DNA of 15,498 bases, from contig DBYC01000043.1 of NCBI GenBank assembly GCA_002310035.1, positions 27,795 to 43,292 on the forward strand. Reading direction: 5' to 3'. The DNA is from a bacterium UBP6_UBA1196 (GTDB lineage Bacteria > UBP6 > UBA1177). Both the position numbers and the translations under genes were made by a program. Below are positions 7,860-14,410 of this stretch, piece after piece. The notes below the pieces were generated by a model. The model worked only from the letters and a program-made list of their open reading frames with translations. It was not told where the DNA came from and did not search any database. Position 1 is the first letter of the stretch. Each line of letters starts with the position of its first letter.

Positions 7860-8693
7860 ATGCTGAACTGGCTTTTTTCGGGAGTGATTGACTTTGGCGG
7901 TTACCTTTCGCCGGTTCTTTTTCTGCTTTATGTTCTGGTCTGGTTTCTTTTTGTCAGGAAGCTGACAGACATTAAAAAAAACAGGAAAATTCTGGTAAAG
8001 GTCGGAATCGTGTCGCTGATCGGGGCGGCGATCTCACCGCTTCTCATAATTCTTTTTACGGGAAATCTTTTTCCGTTTTTCTCATCATCATGGAAAATTA
8101 TTCAGAAAATCGACAGTTTTGCATCGTTCAAAACGGTGCTGGGTGTGGCTTTCAAAGGTTTTTCAATAACCGGCGGCATTCTGATTCTCTCGATAGTTCT
8201 TCTTTTTGTTGTCAATGGTGCAAAGAAACTGACTTTTGCGATACTTTTCCCGTTCCCTCTTTTTGCGGCTCTGGCCAGGATCAGCTGTTTTCTCAAAGGG
8301 TGCTGCTTCGGCAAACTTTATAACGGTATTTTTGCGATAAGCTATCCGCCGGCAAGCTTGGTTTCAAGGCAGCAGTATGCCCATTCGCTGCTTCCTTCGC
8401 GCTATGTCAAGTCGCTTCCGGTACACCCGACGCAGCTTTACATCATTTTTTCCATGCTGCTTCTTTTTATCGGGGTCGCAATAATGAACAGGCTCGGGAT
8501 CAAAAAAAATATTATCTCAGGAACAGTGCTTGCAGGCTACGGATTTTTCAATTTCTTTATTGAGTTTTCCCGCGAGGAGCAGATAGTCTTCAAATTTCTC
8601 ACGATGGGACAGATCATGGAAATCATTTTGATGTTCCTGGGTTTTTATCTCATGTTCAAAGTTAAGGAAGAAGAAGTTTTTGAAAATAAATAA
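7860..8693 (+). CDS. Lgt-family (prolipoprotein diacylglyceryl transferase-like) membrane protein
   Basis: This is a 277-aa hydrophobic protein with about seven membrane segments. Family landmarks are in order: SITGG at 102-106 (place of the Lgt HGG motif), ARISCFLKGCCFGK from 139 (place of GRIGNFINGE), VHPTQLY at 188-194 and GYGFFNFFIEFSRE from 226. True Lgt moves diacylglycerol from phosphatidylglycerol to the lipobox Cys. By motif alignment with E. coli Lgt, His103 is replaced by T104, Asn146 by C143, Glu151 by C148 and Arg239 by N231, while Arg143 (R140) and Glu243 (E235) are kept. The CFLxGCC form matches an Lgt-like subfamily of unclear activity, so calling it lgt would overstate the evidence. 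The start is supported by AAGGAGGT six bases upstream. It lies directly after two lipoprotein genes and 12 nt before pgi. Confidence 0.8.
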   Translation: MLNWLFSGVIDFGGYLSPVLFLLYVLVWFLFVRKLTDIKKNRKILVKVGIVSLIGAAISPLLIILFTGNLFPFFSSSWKIIQKIDSFASFKTVLGVAFKGFSITGGILILSIVLLFVVNGAKKLTFAILFPFPLFAALARISCFLKGCCFGKLYNGIFAISYPPASLVSRQQYAHSLLPSRYVKSLPVHPTQLYIIFSMLLLFIGVAIMNRLGIKKNIISGTVLAGYGFFNFFIEFSREEQIVFKFLTMGQIMEIILMFLGFYLMFKVKEEEVFENK

Positions 8694-8705
8694 ACGGAGG
8701 AACCA

Positions 8706-10355
8706 ATGTTGCCTAAAATTTGTCCGACAGAACTGAAATCATGGAAAACGCTTGAAGAGATCAAGGAAAACCGCTCTTTTGATTTAAGAAAACTTTTCAG
8801 GGAAAACCCCGGAAGAGCCGGCGAATTTTCAGCATCTCTCGACGATATTTATCTCGACTATTCAAAAAACCTTGTCGATGAAGAAGTTATGAAAGCACTC
8901 TTCGATCTGGCTGAAGAAGCCGGTTTGAAAGAGGGGATCGATGCGATGTTCAGCGGAGAAAAGATAAACGAGACTGAAAACCGCGCCGTTCTCCACACAG
9001 CTCTGCGCAACTTTTCCGACGAGCCGCTTTTTCTCGACGGCCGCGACATAAAACAGGATATCAGGCGCGTTCAGAACAGGATGAAAGCCTTTGCAGACAA
9101 GGTTTCGGATAAAAAATGGCTCGGTTTTTCGGGAAAACCGGTAACTGACATCGTAAATATCGGTATCGGCGGCAGTGATCTCGGCCCCGTGATGGTGACA
9201 GAAGCTATGAAACCCTTTTGGAAAGCGGGTTTGCGCGTGTTTTTCGTCTCGAATATCGACGGCACGCATATTTCTGAAACTTTGAAAAAACTTAAACCCG
9301 AAACGACACTTTTTCTCATCGCTTCGAAAACTTTCACGACTCTTGAAACGATGACCAACGCAAACACAGCGAAAAAGTGGTTTTTGGAAAACGGCGGCAG
9401 TGAAAAAGATATCGCAAAACATTTTGCAGCCCTTTCTACCAACGTGAAAGCGGTAACGGAGTTCGGGATCGACACTGAAAACATGTTTGAATTCTGGGAC
9501 TGGGTCGGCGGAAGATATTCGCTTTGGAGCGCGATAGGACTCAGCATCGCATGTGTCATCGGATATGAAAATTTTGAAAAACTGCTCCGCGGCGCGTATG
9601 CGGCGGACCTGCACTTCAAAAATACGCCGTTTGACAAAAATATTCCGGTAATTCTCGGACTTCTGGGGATCTGGTACAACAACTTTTTCGGTGCCGAAAC
9701 TCACGCGATCCTTCCTTACGATCAGTATATGCACCGTTTCGCCGCATATTTGCAGCAGGGCGACATGGAATCAAACGGAAAAAGCACCGACAGATCGGGA
9801 AATCCGGTCAGCTATCAGACAGGCCAGATAATCTGGGGCGAGCCCGGCACAAACGGCCAGCATGCGTTCTATCAGCTTATCCACCAGGGAACTAAGCTGA
9901 TCCCGGCTGATTTTATTGCACCGGCAAACTCATTTAACCCGGTCGGAGACCACCACAGAAAGCTTCTTGCCAACTTTTTTGCGCAGACAGAGGCTCTGAT
10001 GAACGGAAAAACCGCCGAAGAAGCAAAAACCGAGCTTAAAAAAGCGGGAAAATCGCCTGAAGAGATCAAAAAGCTTCTTCCGTTCAAAGTCTTCAGCGGA
10101 AACAGACCGACGAATTCGATAATTTTCAGAAAACTTGACCCTGAAACTTTGGGAAAACTCATTGCGATTTACGAGCACAAAATCTTTACACAAGGACTCA
10201 TTTGGAATGTTTTCAGCTTCGACCAGTGGGGAGTCGAGCTCGGAAAACAGCTCGCGACAAAAATTCTGCCGGAACTTGAAAACAAAGAAAAAGTTTCGTC
10301 ACACGATTCTTCGACGAATAATCTGATCAATAAATTCAAAGAGTTGTCTGAGTAG
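8706..10355 (+). CDS. pgi: Glucose-6-phosphate isomerase
   Basis: This 549-aa enzyme interconverts glucose 6-phosphate and fructose 6-phosphate in the cytoplasm (glycolysis and gluconeogenesis). It is the same length as the E. coli enzyme. Family motifs are intact: NIGIGGSDLGP at 151-161, SKTFTTLETMTNA at 207-219, WVGGRYSLWSAIG at 266-278, QGDMESNGKS at 351-360 and GEPGTNGQHAFYQ at 378-390. The catalytic residues E355, H386 and K514 sit at the same numbers as in E. coli, showing a near gap-free relation to the long bacterial/eukaryotic PGI type. CGGAGG precedes the ATG, and the 12-nt gap to the Lgt-like gene suggests one transcript. The stop lies 4 nt from the end of convergent ahcY. Confidence 0.98.
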   Translation: MLPKICPTELKSWKTLEEIKENRSFDLRKLFRENPGRAGEFSASLDDIYLDYSKNLVDEEVMKALFDLAEEAGLKEGIDAMFSGEKINETENRAVLHTALRNFSDEPLFLDGRDIKQDIRRVQNRMKAFADKVSDKKWLGFSGKPVTDIVNIGIGGSDLGPVMVTEAMKPFWKAGLRVFFVSNIDGTHISETLKKLKPETTLFLIASKTFTTLETMTNANTAKKWFLENGGSEKDIAKHFAALSTNVKAVTEFGIDTENMFEFWDWVGGRYSLWSAIGLSIACVIGYENFEKLLRGAYAADLHFKNTPFDKNIPVILGLLGIWYNNFFGAETHAILPYDQYMHRFAAYLQQGDMESNGKSTDRSGNPVSYQTGQIIWGEPGTNGQHAFYQLIHQGTKLIPADFIAPANSFNPVGDHHRKLLANFFAQTEALMNGKTAEEAKTELKKAGKSPEEIKKLLPFKVFSGNRPTNSIIFRKLDPETLGKLIAIYEHKIFTQGLIWNVFSFDQWGVELGKQLATKILPELENKEKVSSHDSSTNNLINKFKELSE

Positions 10356-10359
10356 CTGT

Positions 10360-11760
10360 CTAGTATTTATAGTGTTCCGCTTTGTACGGGCCTTCGACTT
10401 TGACACCGATGTAATCAGCCTGTTTCTGCGTGAGTTTTGTGAGGCTGACACCAAGTTTCGCAAGGTGAAGTCTGGCGACTTCCTCGTCTAAGTGCTTCGG
10501 AAGGATGTAGACGCCGAGTTTGTATTCGTTCTGCCAGAGATCCATCTGCGCCAGAACCTGATTCGTGAAGGAATTGCTCATTACGAAACTCGGATGACCT
10601 GTCGCGTTGCCGAGGTTGACGAGCCTTCCTTCGCTGAGAAGGATGATCGAGTGTCCGTCGGGGAATTCGATGCGGTCGACCTGCGGTTTGATGTTGATTT
10701 TTTTGATTCCGGGGATCGCGTAGAGCGCATCGACCTGGATCTCGTTGTCGAAATGTCCGATATTGCAGACGATGGCCATGTTTTTCATTTTTTTCATGTG
10801 GTCTGCGGTGATGATGTCGCAGTTTCCAGTGGCAGTGACAAAAATATCAGCAAAATCAACGATTTCTTCAACGGTTCTGACTTCAAATCCTTCCATGCTT
10901 GCCTGGAGTGCACAGATGGGGTCGATTTCCGTAACTATAACTCTCGCGCCGAAACCCTGCATCGACTTCGCGCATCCTTTGCCGACATCGCCATATCCGC
11001 ATACGCAGACGACTTTGCCCGCGACCATGATGTCTGTTCCGCGTTTGAGGCCGTCAGCAAGCGACTCTCTGCAGCCGTAAAGGTTGTCGAATTTCGACTT
11101 TGTGACCGAATCGTTGACGTTGATTGCCGGAAAGAGAAGAGTATTCTTTTCGAGCATTTGGTAAAGTCTGTGGACGCCGGTCGTGGTCTCTTCGCTTACA
11201 CCCTTGATTTCCTTAACGATTTTGTGCCATTTCTGCGGATCTTTCTTGTATTCTTTTTTCAGAATGTCGAGTATTGCCTGAGCCTCGCGGTTTTCCGCTT
11301 TCTCGTCAAAAAGAGCAGGATTTTCTTCGCAGGCATAACCTTTGTGGATGAGAAGCGTCGCGTCTCCGCCGTCGTCAACGATGAGCTGCGGTCCTTTGCC
11401 ACCCGGGAACGAAAGAGCTTTCAGCGTGCACTGCCAGTATTCTTCGATGGTTTCGCCTTTCCACGCAAAAACGGGAACACCCATGTCTGCGATCGCGGCA
11501 GCGGCGTGATCCTGAGTCGAGAAGATGTTGCAGCTTGCCCAGCGGACATCGGCGCCGAGAGCAACTAAAGTCTTTATCAGAACGGCGGTCTGGATAGTCA
11601 TGTGGAGACTTCCCGTGATCCTCGCCCCTTTGAGCGGCTGTTTTTCAGCATATTTTTCGCGAAGCGCCATAAGTCCCGGCATCTCGATCTCGGCGAGAGC
11701 GATCTCCTTGCGCCCGAAATCGGCCTGCGCAATGTCTTTGACCTGATACTCTTTGTTCAT
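10360..11760 (-). CDS. ahcY: Adenosylhomocysteinase (S-adenosyl-L-homocysteine hydrolase)
   Basis: This 466-aa NAD-dependent cytoplasmic enzyme splits S-adenosylhomocysteine into adenosine and homocysteine and so relieves product inhibition of methyltransferases. Motifs seen: SCNIFSTQDHAAAAIA at 76-91, DDGGDATLL at 129-137, FDNLYGCRESL at 224-234, the NAD-binding GYGDVGKG at 255-262, GHFDNE at 335-340, NLGNATGHPSFVMSNSF at 382-398 and the C-terminal HYKY. The roughly 40-residue insert (about 150-190) of the long bacterial type is present. Length is normal for the family. The start is supported by AGGAGG five bases upstream. No SAH riboswitch fold was recognised in the 152-nt leader region. 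A TTGAAT-18-TATAAT promoter lies very close to the start. Confidence 0.98.
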   Translation of the reverse strand: MNKEYQVKDIAQADFGRKEIALAEIEMPGLMALREKYAEKQPLKGARITGSLHMTIQTAVLIKTLVALGADVRWASCNIFSTQDHAAAAIADMGVPVFAWKGETIEEYWQCTLKALSFPGGKGPQLIVDDGGDATLLIHKGYACEENPALFDEKAENREAQAILDILKKEYKKDPQKWHKIVKEIKGVSEETTTGVHRLYQMLEKNTLLFPAINVNDSVTKSKFDNLYGCRESLADGLKRGTDIMVAGKVVCVCGYGDVGKGCAKSMQGFGARVIVTEIDPICALQASMEGFEVRTVEEIVDFADIFVTATGNCDIITADHMKKMKNMAIVCNIGHFDNEIQVDALYAIPGIKKINIKPQVDRIEFPDGHSIILLSEGRLVNLGNATGHPSFVMSNSFTNQVLAQMDLWQNEYKLGVYILPKHLDEEVARLHLAKLGVSLTKLTQKQADYIGVKVEGPYKAEHYKY

Positions 11761-11777
11761 TGTAACCTCCTGAAAAT

Positions 11778-11807
11778 ATTATAGTTATTCAAATAAAAAC
11801 GATTCAA
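11778..11807 (-). promoter_or_regulatory. Predicted sigma70-type promoter for ahcY
   Basis: On the minus strand TTGAAT (11807-11802), an 18-nt spacer and a perfect TATAAT (11783-11778) lie upstream of ahcY. Only 17 nt separate the -10 box from the ATG, so the transcript would begin roughly at the ribosome-binding site and have a very short leader. Confidence 0.45.
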
Positions 11808-11912
11808 CGACCAATATGACACGTGAAATATACTTTTATTTCGAGGCAATTCAAATAAATCCGAAATTATGAAGTCAACTTTGAAAGAGTTTTTGTTTGT
11901 TGGAAGAAAAAC

Positions 11913-12548
11913 CTATTTAGGTTCCGGTGCGTCGGCGTTGTCCTGTTTGATGAATTCAGCGTTCATTGCGGAGAGTACACCCTCGGTGATTGAGACTTCG
12001 AATTGCATTCCGGCTGCTTCAACTTTTGCCGTACCGTTGTCGTAATCGCCGGAAGTGATCGTGAAAGTGCCTTCTGCGTCAATTTCCTGACTCGGCCCTC
12101 TGCCGTCTGCTACGGAATAGACCTTGCTGTTTGTTTTTACCAGAGAGTTGTCGTTGAACAAAAAGACGGCTTCGATTTTTATTCTGTCTTTATCTTCGTC
12201 TTTGAGCATGTACCATGCATCCAGAGTTTTTTCTGCGTAAGAAGCCGGCAGATATGCTTCAGCTTCGGTTGCAAATCCCGATTCGCCGCCTTCGTCTTCC
12301 CCTTCTCCCGAATCATCCGGATCTCCGTTATTTTCTGTGTCACCTGAATCAGCCGTGTTGCCGCCGTTGTCTCCGGTGTTGCCGCCGTTGTCTCCGGTGC
12401 TGCCACCGTTGTCTCCGGTGTTGCCGCCGTTTTCTTCGGTGTTGCCGCCGTTACCGCCTTTGTTGTCGTCTTTGTTGTCGCTGCCGCCGCAGGAGACTAC
12501 AAAAAACATTGCAGTAAAAATTGCTGCCAGAACAAAAAACTTTTTCAT
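11913..12548 (-). CDS. Small Gly/Asn/Asp-rich lipoprotein, function unknown
   Basis: This is a 211-aa lipoprotein. The signal peptide has a lipobox V17-V-S-C20 followed by Gly. A low-complexity linker (about 21-90) contains near-perfect seven-residue repeats of the GDNGGNT type and then an acidic stretch. A compact C-terminal domain (about 92-205) has alternating hydrophobic residues typical of beta strands (KIEAVFLFNDN, EGTFTITSGDY, MQFEVSITEG). I do not recognise this domain; a small lipocalin-like or other beta-sheet fold is possible. Its signal peptide and linker style echo the two large lipoproteins, but no cysteine modules are present. The start is preceded by AAGGAG. It is divergent from msrA and lies 152 nt upstream of ahcY on the same strand. 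Confidence 0.85.
   Translation of the reverse strand: MKKFFVLAAIFTAMFFVVSCGGSDNKDDNKGGNGGNTEENGGNTGDNGGSTGDNGGNTGDNGGNTADSGDTENNGDPDDSGEGEDEGGESGFATEAEAYLPASYAEKTLDAWYMLKDEDKDRIKIEAVFLFNDNSLVKTNSKVYSVADGRGPSQEIDAEGTFTITSGDYDNGTAKVEAAGMQFEVSITEGVLSAMNAEFIKQDNADAPEPK
12355..12453. repeat. 21-nt tandem repeat inside lipoprotein gene
   Basis: Four full units and one partial unit of a 21-nt repeat start at 12355, 12376, 12397, 12418 and 12439. The first two are identical, the third has two changes and the fourth is more diverged. Being a multiple of three, they code for GDNGGNT-type heptads on the minus strand, so copy changes keep the frame. Confidence 0.9.
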
Positions 12549-12584
12549 GATTTTCTCCTTAAAAAGTTGATAAACAAAAAACGC

Positions 12585-12612
12585 ATTATAGAAAAAAATC
12601 GGAAAAAGGCAA
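12585..12612 (-). promoter_or_regulatory. Predicted sigma70-type promoter for small lipoprotein gene
   Basis: On the minus strand TTGCCT (12612-12607), a 16-nt spacer and a perfect TATAAT (12590-12585) precede the lipoprotein ATG at 12548 by 36 nt. It lies in the 79-nt divergent gap shared with msrA. Confidence 0.5.
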
Positions 12613-12627
12613 GAAGCGGAGGTTTCA

Positions 12628-13137
12628 ATGAAGACGATTTATCTTGCAGGTGGCTGTTTCTGGGGAACGCAGCGTTTTTTTGACCAGTTTTCTGGTGTCA
12701 GATCGACTGAAACGGGTTATGCCAACGGAAAAACTGAAAATCCGTCATACCGCGATGTCTGTGAGGGGAGCGGACATGCCGAAACGGTAAAAATCGAATA
12801 CGACGAGGCTCAACTGCCGACGCAAAAGCTGCTCGGATACTATTTCCGGGCTATCGATCCGCTTTCGGTCAACCAGCAGGGATGCGACTGCGGCATTCAA
12901 TACCGCACAGGAATTTATTACACCGATGGATCGCTTCTTCCCGATATCGAAGCGGCAGTGAAAAGCGAAAAATTTGTTCTCGGGTCAAAAGCTGAGAAGT
13001 TTGCGGTCGAAGTCAAACCGCTTGAGAATTTCTATCCTGCGGAAGAGTACCACCAGAAGTATCTTGTAAAAAATCCTAACGGTTACTGCCACTTGCCTCT
13101 TGAACTTTTCTGCATTGAAATGAGGGAAAAATCGTAG
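12628..13137 (+). CDS. msrA: Peptide-methionine (S)-S-oxide reductase MsrA
   Basis: This 169-aa single-domain MsrA reduces the S form of methionine sulfoxide in proteins and free methionine, repairing oxidative damage. The catalytic Cys10 is in GGCFWG. GHAE at 49-52 supplies the active-site Glu, and the QGxDxGxQYR segment (84-93) supplies the Asp. C154 in NGYCH and C162 are spaced like the resolving cysteines C198/C206 of E. coli MsrA, so a three-Cys thioredoxin-linked mechanism is plausible. There is no signal peptide and no fused MsrB. Oddly, the usual QGND.G segment reads QGCDCG, adding C86 and C88 beside the catalytic Asp. The start is supported by GGAGG. It is divergent from the small lipoprotein gene and convergent with the next gene. 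Confidence 0.96.
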   Translation: MKTIYLAGGCFWGTQRFFDQFSGVRSTETGYANGKTENPSYRDVCEGSGHAETVKIEYDEAQLPTQKLLGYYFRAIDPLSVNQQGCDCGIQYRTGIYYTDGSLLPDIEAAVKSEKFVLGSKAEKFAVEVKPLENFYPAEEYHQKYLVKNPNGYCHLPLELFCIEMREKS

Positions 13138-13152
13138 AAAATTCTCTAATTG

Positions 13153-13208
13153 CTCAGCAACTTGCTGAGTAAATGCCTTGTTGCCTGATTGCTCCTCAAC
13201 TTGGGGGG
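13153..13208 (+). repeat. Two related hairpins in the msrA downstream region
   Basis: Two 17-nt palindromic units start 39 nt apart (13153-13169 and 13192-13208). Each forms a 7-bp stem around an ACT loop: CTCAGCA/TGCTGAG and CTCCTCA/TGGGGGG. Where the units differ, pairing is kept in plus-strand RNA by C-G and G-U pairs. Flanking ATTGCTC and GTAA are also shared. The units lie in the 180-nt gap between the ends of convergent genes. No clear U-tract follows, so they look like a small REP-type repeat or an unusual terminator. Confidence 0.55.
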
Positions 13209-13317
13209 TAATTTCCAAAAACGACTGATAAAGCAGATAAAAATTCTTCATATACAGAAGATTTGTCTGAGGGAAGCAGGTAATAATTTTTCAGACTCAA
13301 ATTCAGGTATTTTTTAG

Positions 13318-14136
13318 TTAGGACAATTTTCTCACCATATTCAAGATTTCTAAAACATATTCTGGTTCTTTTGAAGAAAGCCCTAGAGGTGTAGATCTGT
13401 TTAAAATGGTTAATTGCAAAATTTCATCTTCAAAATCCAAGCCTATAATGTTAGAAAGCTTTATTTTCTTATGTCCGCCATCGACAACTATATCTATTTC
13501 GTCATTTAAAATATAAAATTCTCCTGTTTTATCATATTCGAAAAATTTCTGTCCGTTTTTCTGACGATTCTTTAAAATATCGATATTTCCATAATAGAAA
13601 CAATCTTTTTTTGCAGTGATAGGATTGTGTATTTCCAAGGGTTGTAATCCGTTTTTACGTAAGTCGGCAATCTTTTTTATGATACTTAGTCTTTTATTAG
13701 CATCATTTTGGGTATCAGCATCAACTTTTAAATCAAGCAATATTTCATTGAAGTAATTGAAATCATCTTCTGTTGGATGCTCTATATCTGAAAGAGTGTC
13801 AAGAACTCTATCAATGAAATTTTTTTTATGGGAGGCAAGAGCCGCACTCTTCATATTCTTTTCATAAAATAAAAGCAGTTCTTTTTTATTTGGGAAATCA
13901 GAAAAAAATGCCTGATTCAGGAAATGATCGTATGTATTTTCAAATGCTATCTTAACAAGATCATTTGATTTGTATTTTTGAACGATTTCATTAAAAATTT
14001 CCATTAATTTTTTTAAATTTTTTGAATCGATTTCTTTATCAATAGATGCCGCATATTTAGCTGCAATTTTTTTGTAATAGAAAGACAATATTATGCCCAA
14101 CAAAATGAATGCGCCTACAAAACATACAACTTTCAT
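13318..14136 (-). CDS. Membrane-anchored protein with C-terminal PH-like region, function unknown
   Basis: This is a 272-aa protein starting at the ATG at 14136, chosen because AAGGAGG lies five bases upstream; an upstream in-frame ATG at 14235 has no such site. An N-terminal membrane segment (about 3-20) is followed by a Lys-rich helical region (about 25-165). The C-terminal part (about 170-272) has CFYYGN, TGEFYILNDEI and KIKLSNIIGLDFED, a pattern like the short bacterial PH-type domain in which a 'TGE-yiT-xRl-F' strand is followed by an 'i.lskI' strand. The bulk of the protein is probably cytoplasmic. I cannot name a function. Its base composition is clearly AT-richer than the neighbours (many AAA, TTT and AAT codons), which suggests transfer or relaxed constraint. 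It is convergent with msrA. Confidence 0.75.
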   Translation of the reverse strand: MKVVCFVGAFILLGIILSFYYKKIAAKYAASIDKEIDSKNLKKLMEIFNEIVQKYKSNDLVKIAFENTYDHFLNQAFFSDFPNKKELLLFYEKNMKSAALASHKKNFIDRVLDTLSDIEHPTEDDFNYFNEILLDLKVDADTQNDANKRLSIIKKIADLRKNGLQPLEIHNPITAKKDCFYYGNIDILKNRQKNGQKFFEYDKTGEFYILNDEIDIVVDGGHKKIKLSNIIGLDFEDEILQLTILNRSTPLGLSSKEPEYVLEILNMVRKLS

Positions 14137-14141
14137 CCTAA

Positions 14142-14148
14142 CCTCCTT
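14142..14148 (-). promoter_or_regulatory. Ribosome-binding site deciding the start of the membrane-anchored protein
   Basis: The minus strand reads AAGGAGG five bases before the ATG at 14136. This favours the 272-aa product beginning directly at the membrane segment over the 305-aa reading from 14235. Confidence 0.75.
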
Positions 14149-14295
14149 AAAATACAACAAAAACTGGAACATTAAAGCTGAATATCTCTTGAAGTCAAGA
14201 ATAGTACAAAATTGAATTTTCAACTTTTTATGCATAATTCTGATTCGTCTTTTTAGAATAGTTTTTATTTACCGGAGAGTAAAATGTCTTTCGAG

Positions 14296-14325
14296 AAAGC
14301 CGCAGTTTGGTTTCTTGCGGTTTTT
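14296..14325 (+). terminator. Terminator-like hairpin, gene of origin unclear
   Basis: AAAGCCGCA (14296-14304) pairs with TGCGGTTTT (14316-14324, one G-U pair) around an 11-nt loop, ending in a short T run. It best fits a plus-strand terminator, but no plus-strand gene lies close upstream. The minus-strand version keeps only the 5-bp CCGCA/TGCGG core about 90 nt past the dinD stop. Confidence 0.3.
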
Positions 14326-14410
14326 GAAGAGTCAAACAATGAAGTAAAAGTAGGATTTTCAGTGCTAAAACAGCTACAAACAAACATCCGGAAGCGTGGA
14401 AAGATTAAAA

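Noticed and set aside
7860..8693. Straight assignment as lgt
   Set aside because: Several catalytic positions of Lgt are substituted, so only family-level assignment is supported.
8862..9734. 290-codon minus-strand open frame
   Set aside because: Antisense to pgi, whose full length and catalytic residues are intact; no independent evidence of coding.
10492..11568. 358-codon plus-strand open frame
   Set aside because: Lies entirely antisense to ahcY, which is certain from its motifs; the frame is a by-product of ahcY codon use and has no recognisable domain.
11838..11867. Inverted repeat ATTTCG/CGAAAT as terminator of the small lipoprotein gene
   Set aside because: Only six pairs around an 18-nt loop and no T-tract on the minus strand.
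12358..12450. Possible CRISPR array
   Set aside because: The repeats are contiguous 21-nt coding units with no spacers.
12985..13251. 88-codon minus-strand frame over the msrA 3' end
   Set aside because: Mostly antisense to msrA; its N-terminal part is just the translated hairpin repeat region.
14137..14410. Possible tRNA or small structured RNA in the gap between dinD and the membrane protein
   Set aside because: AT-rich with no cloverleaf or conserved TTCGA-type arm; only a weak hairpin at 14296-14325.
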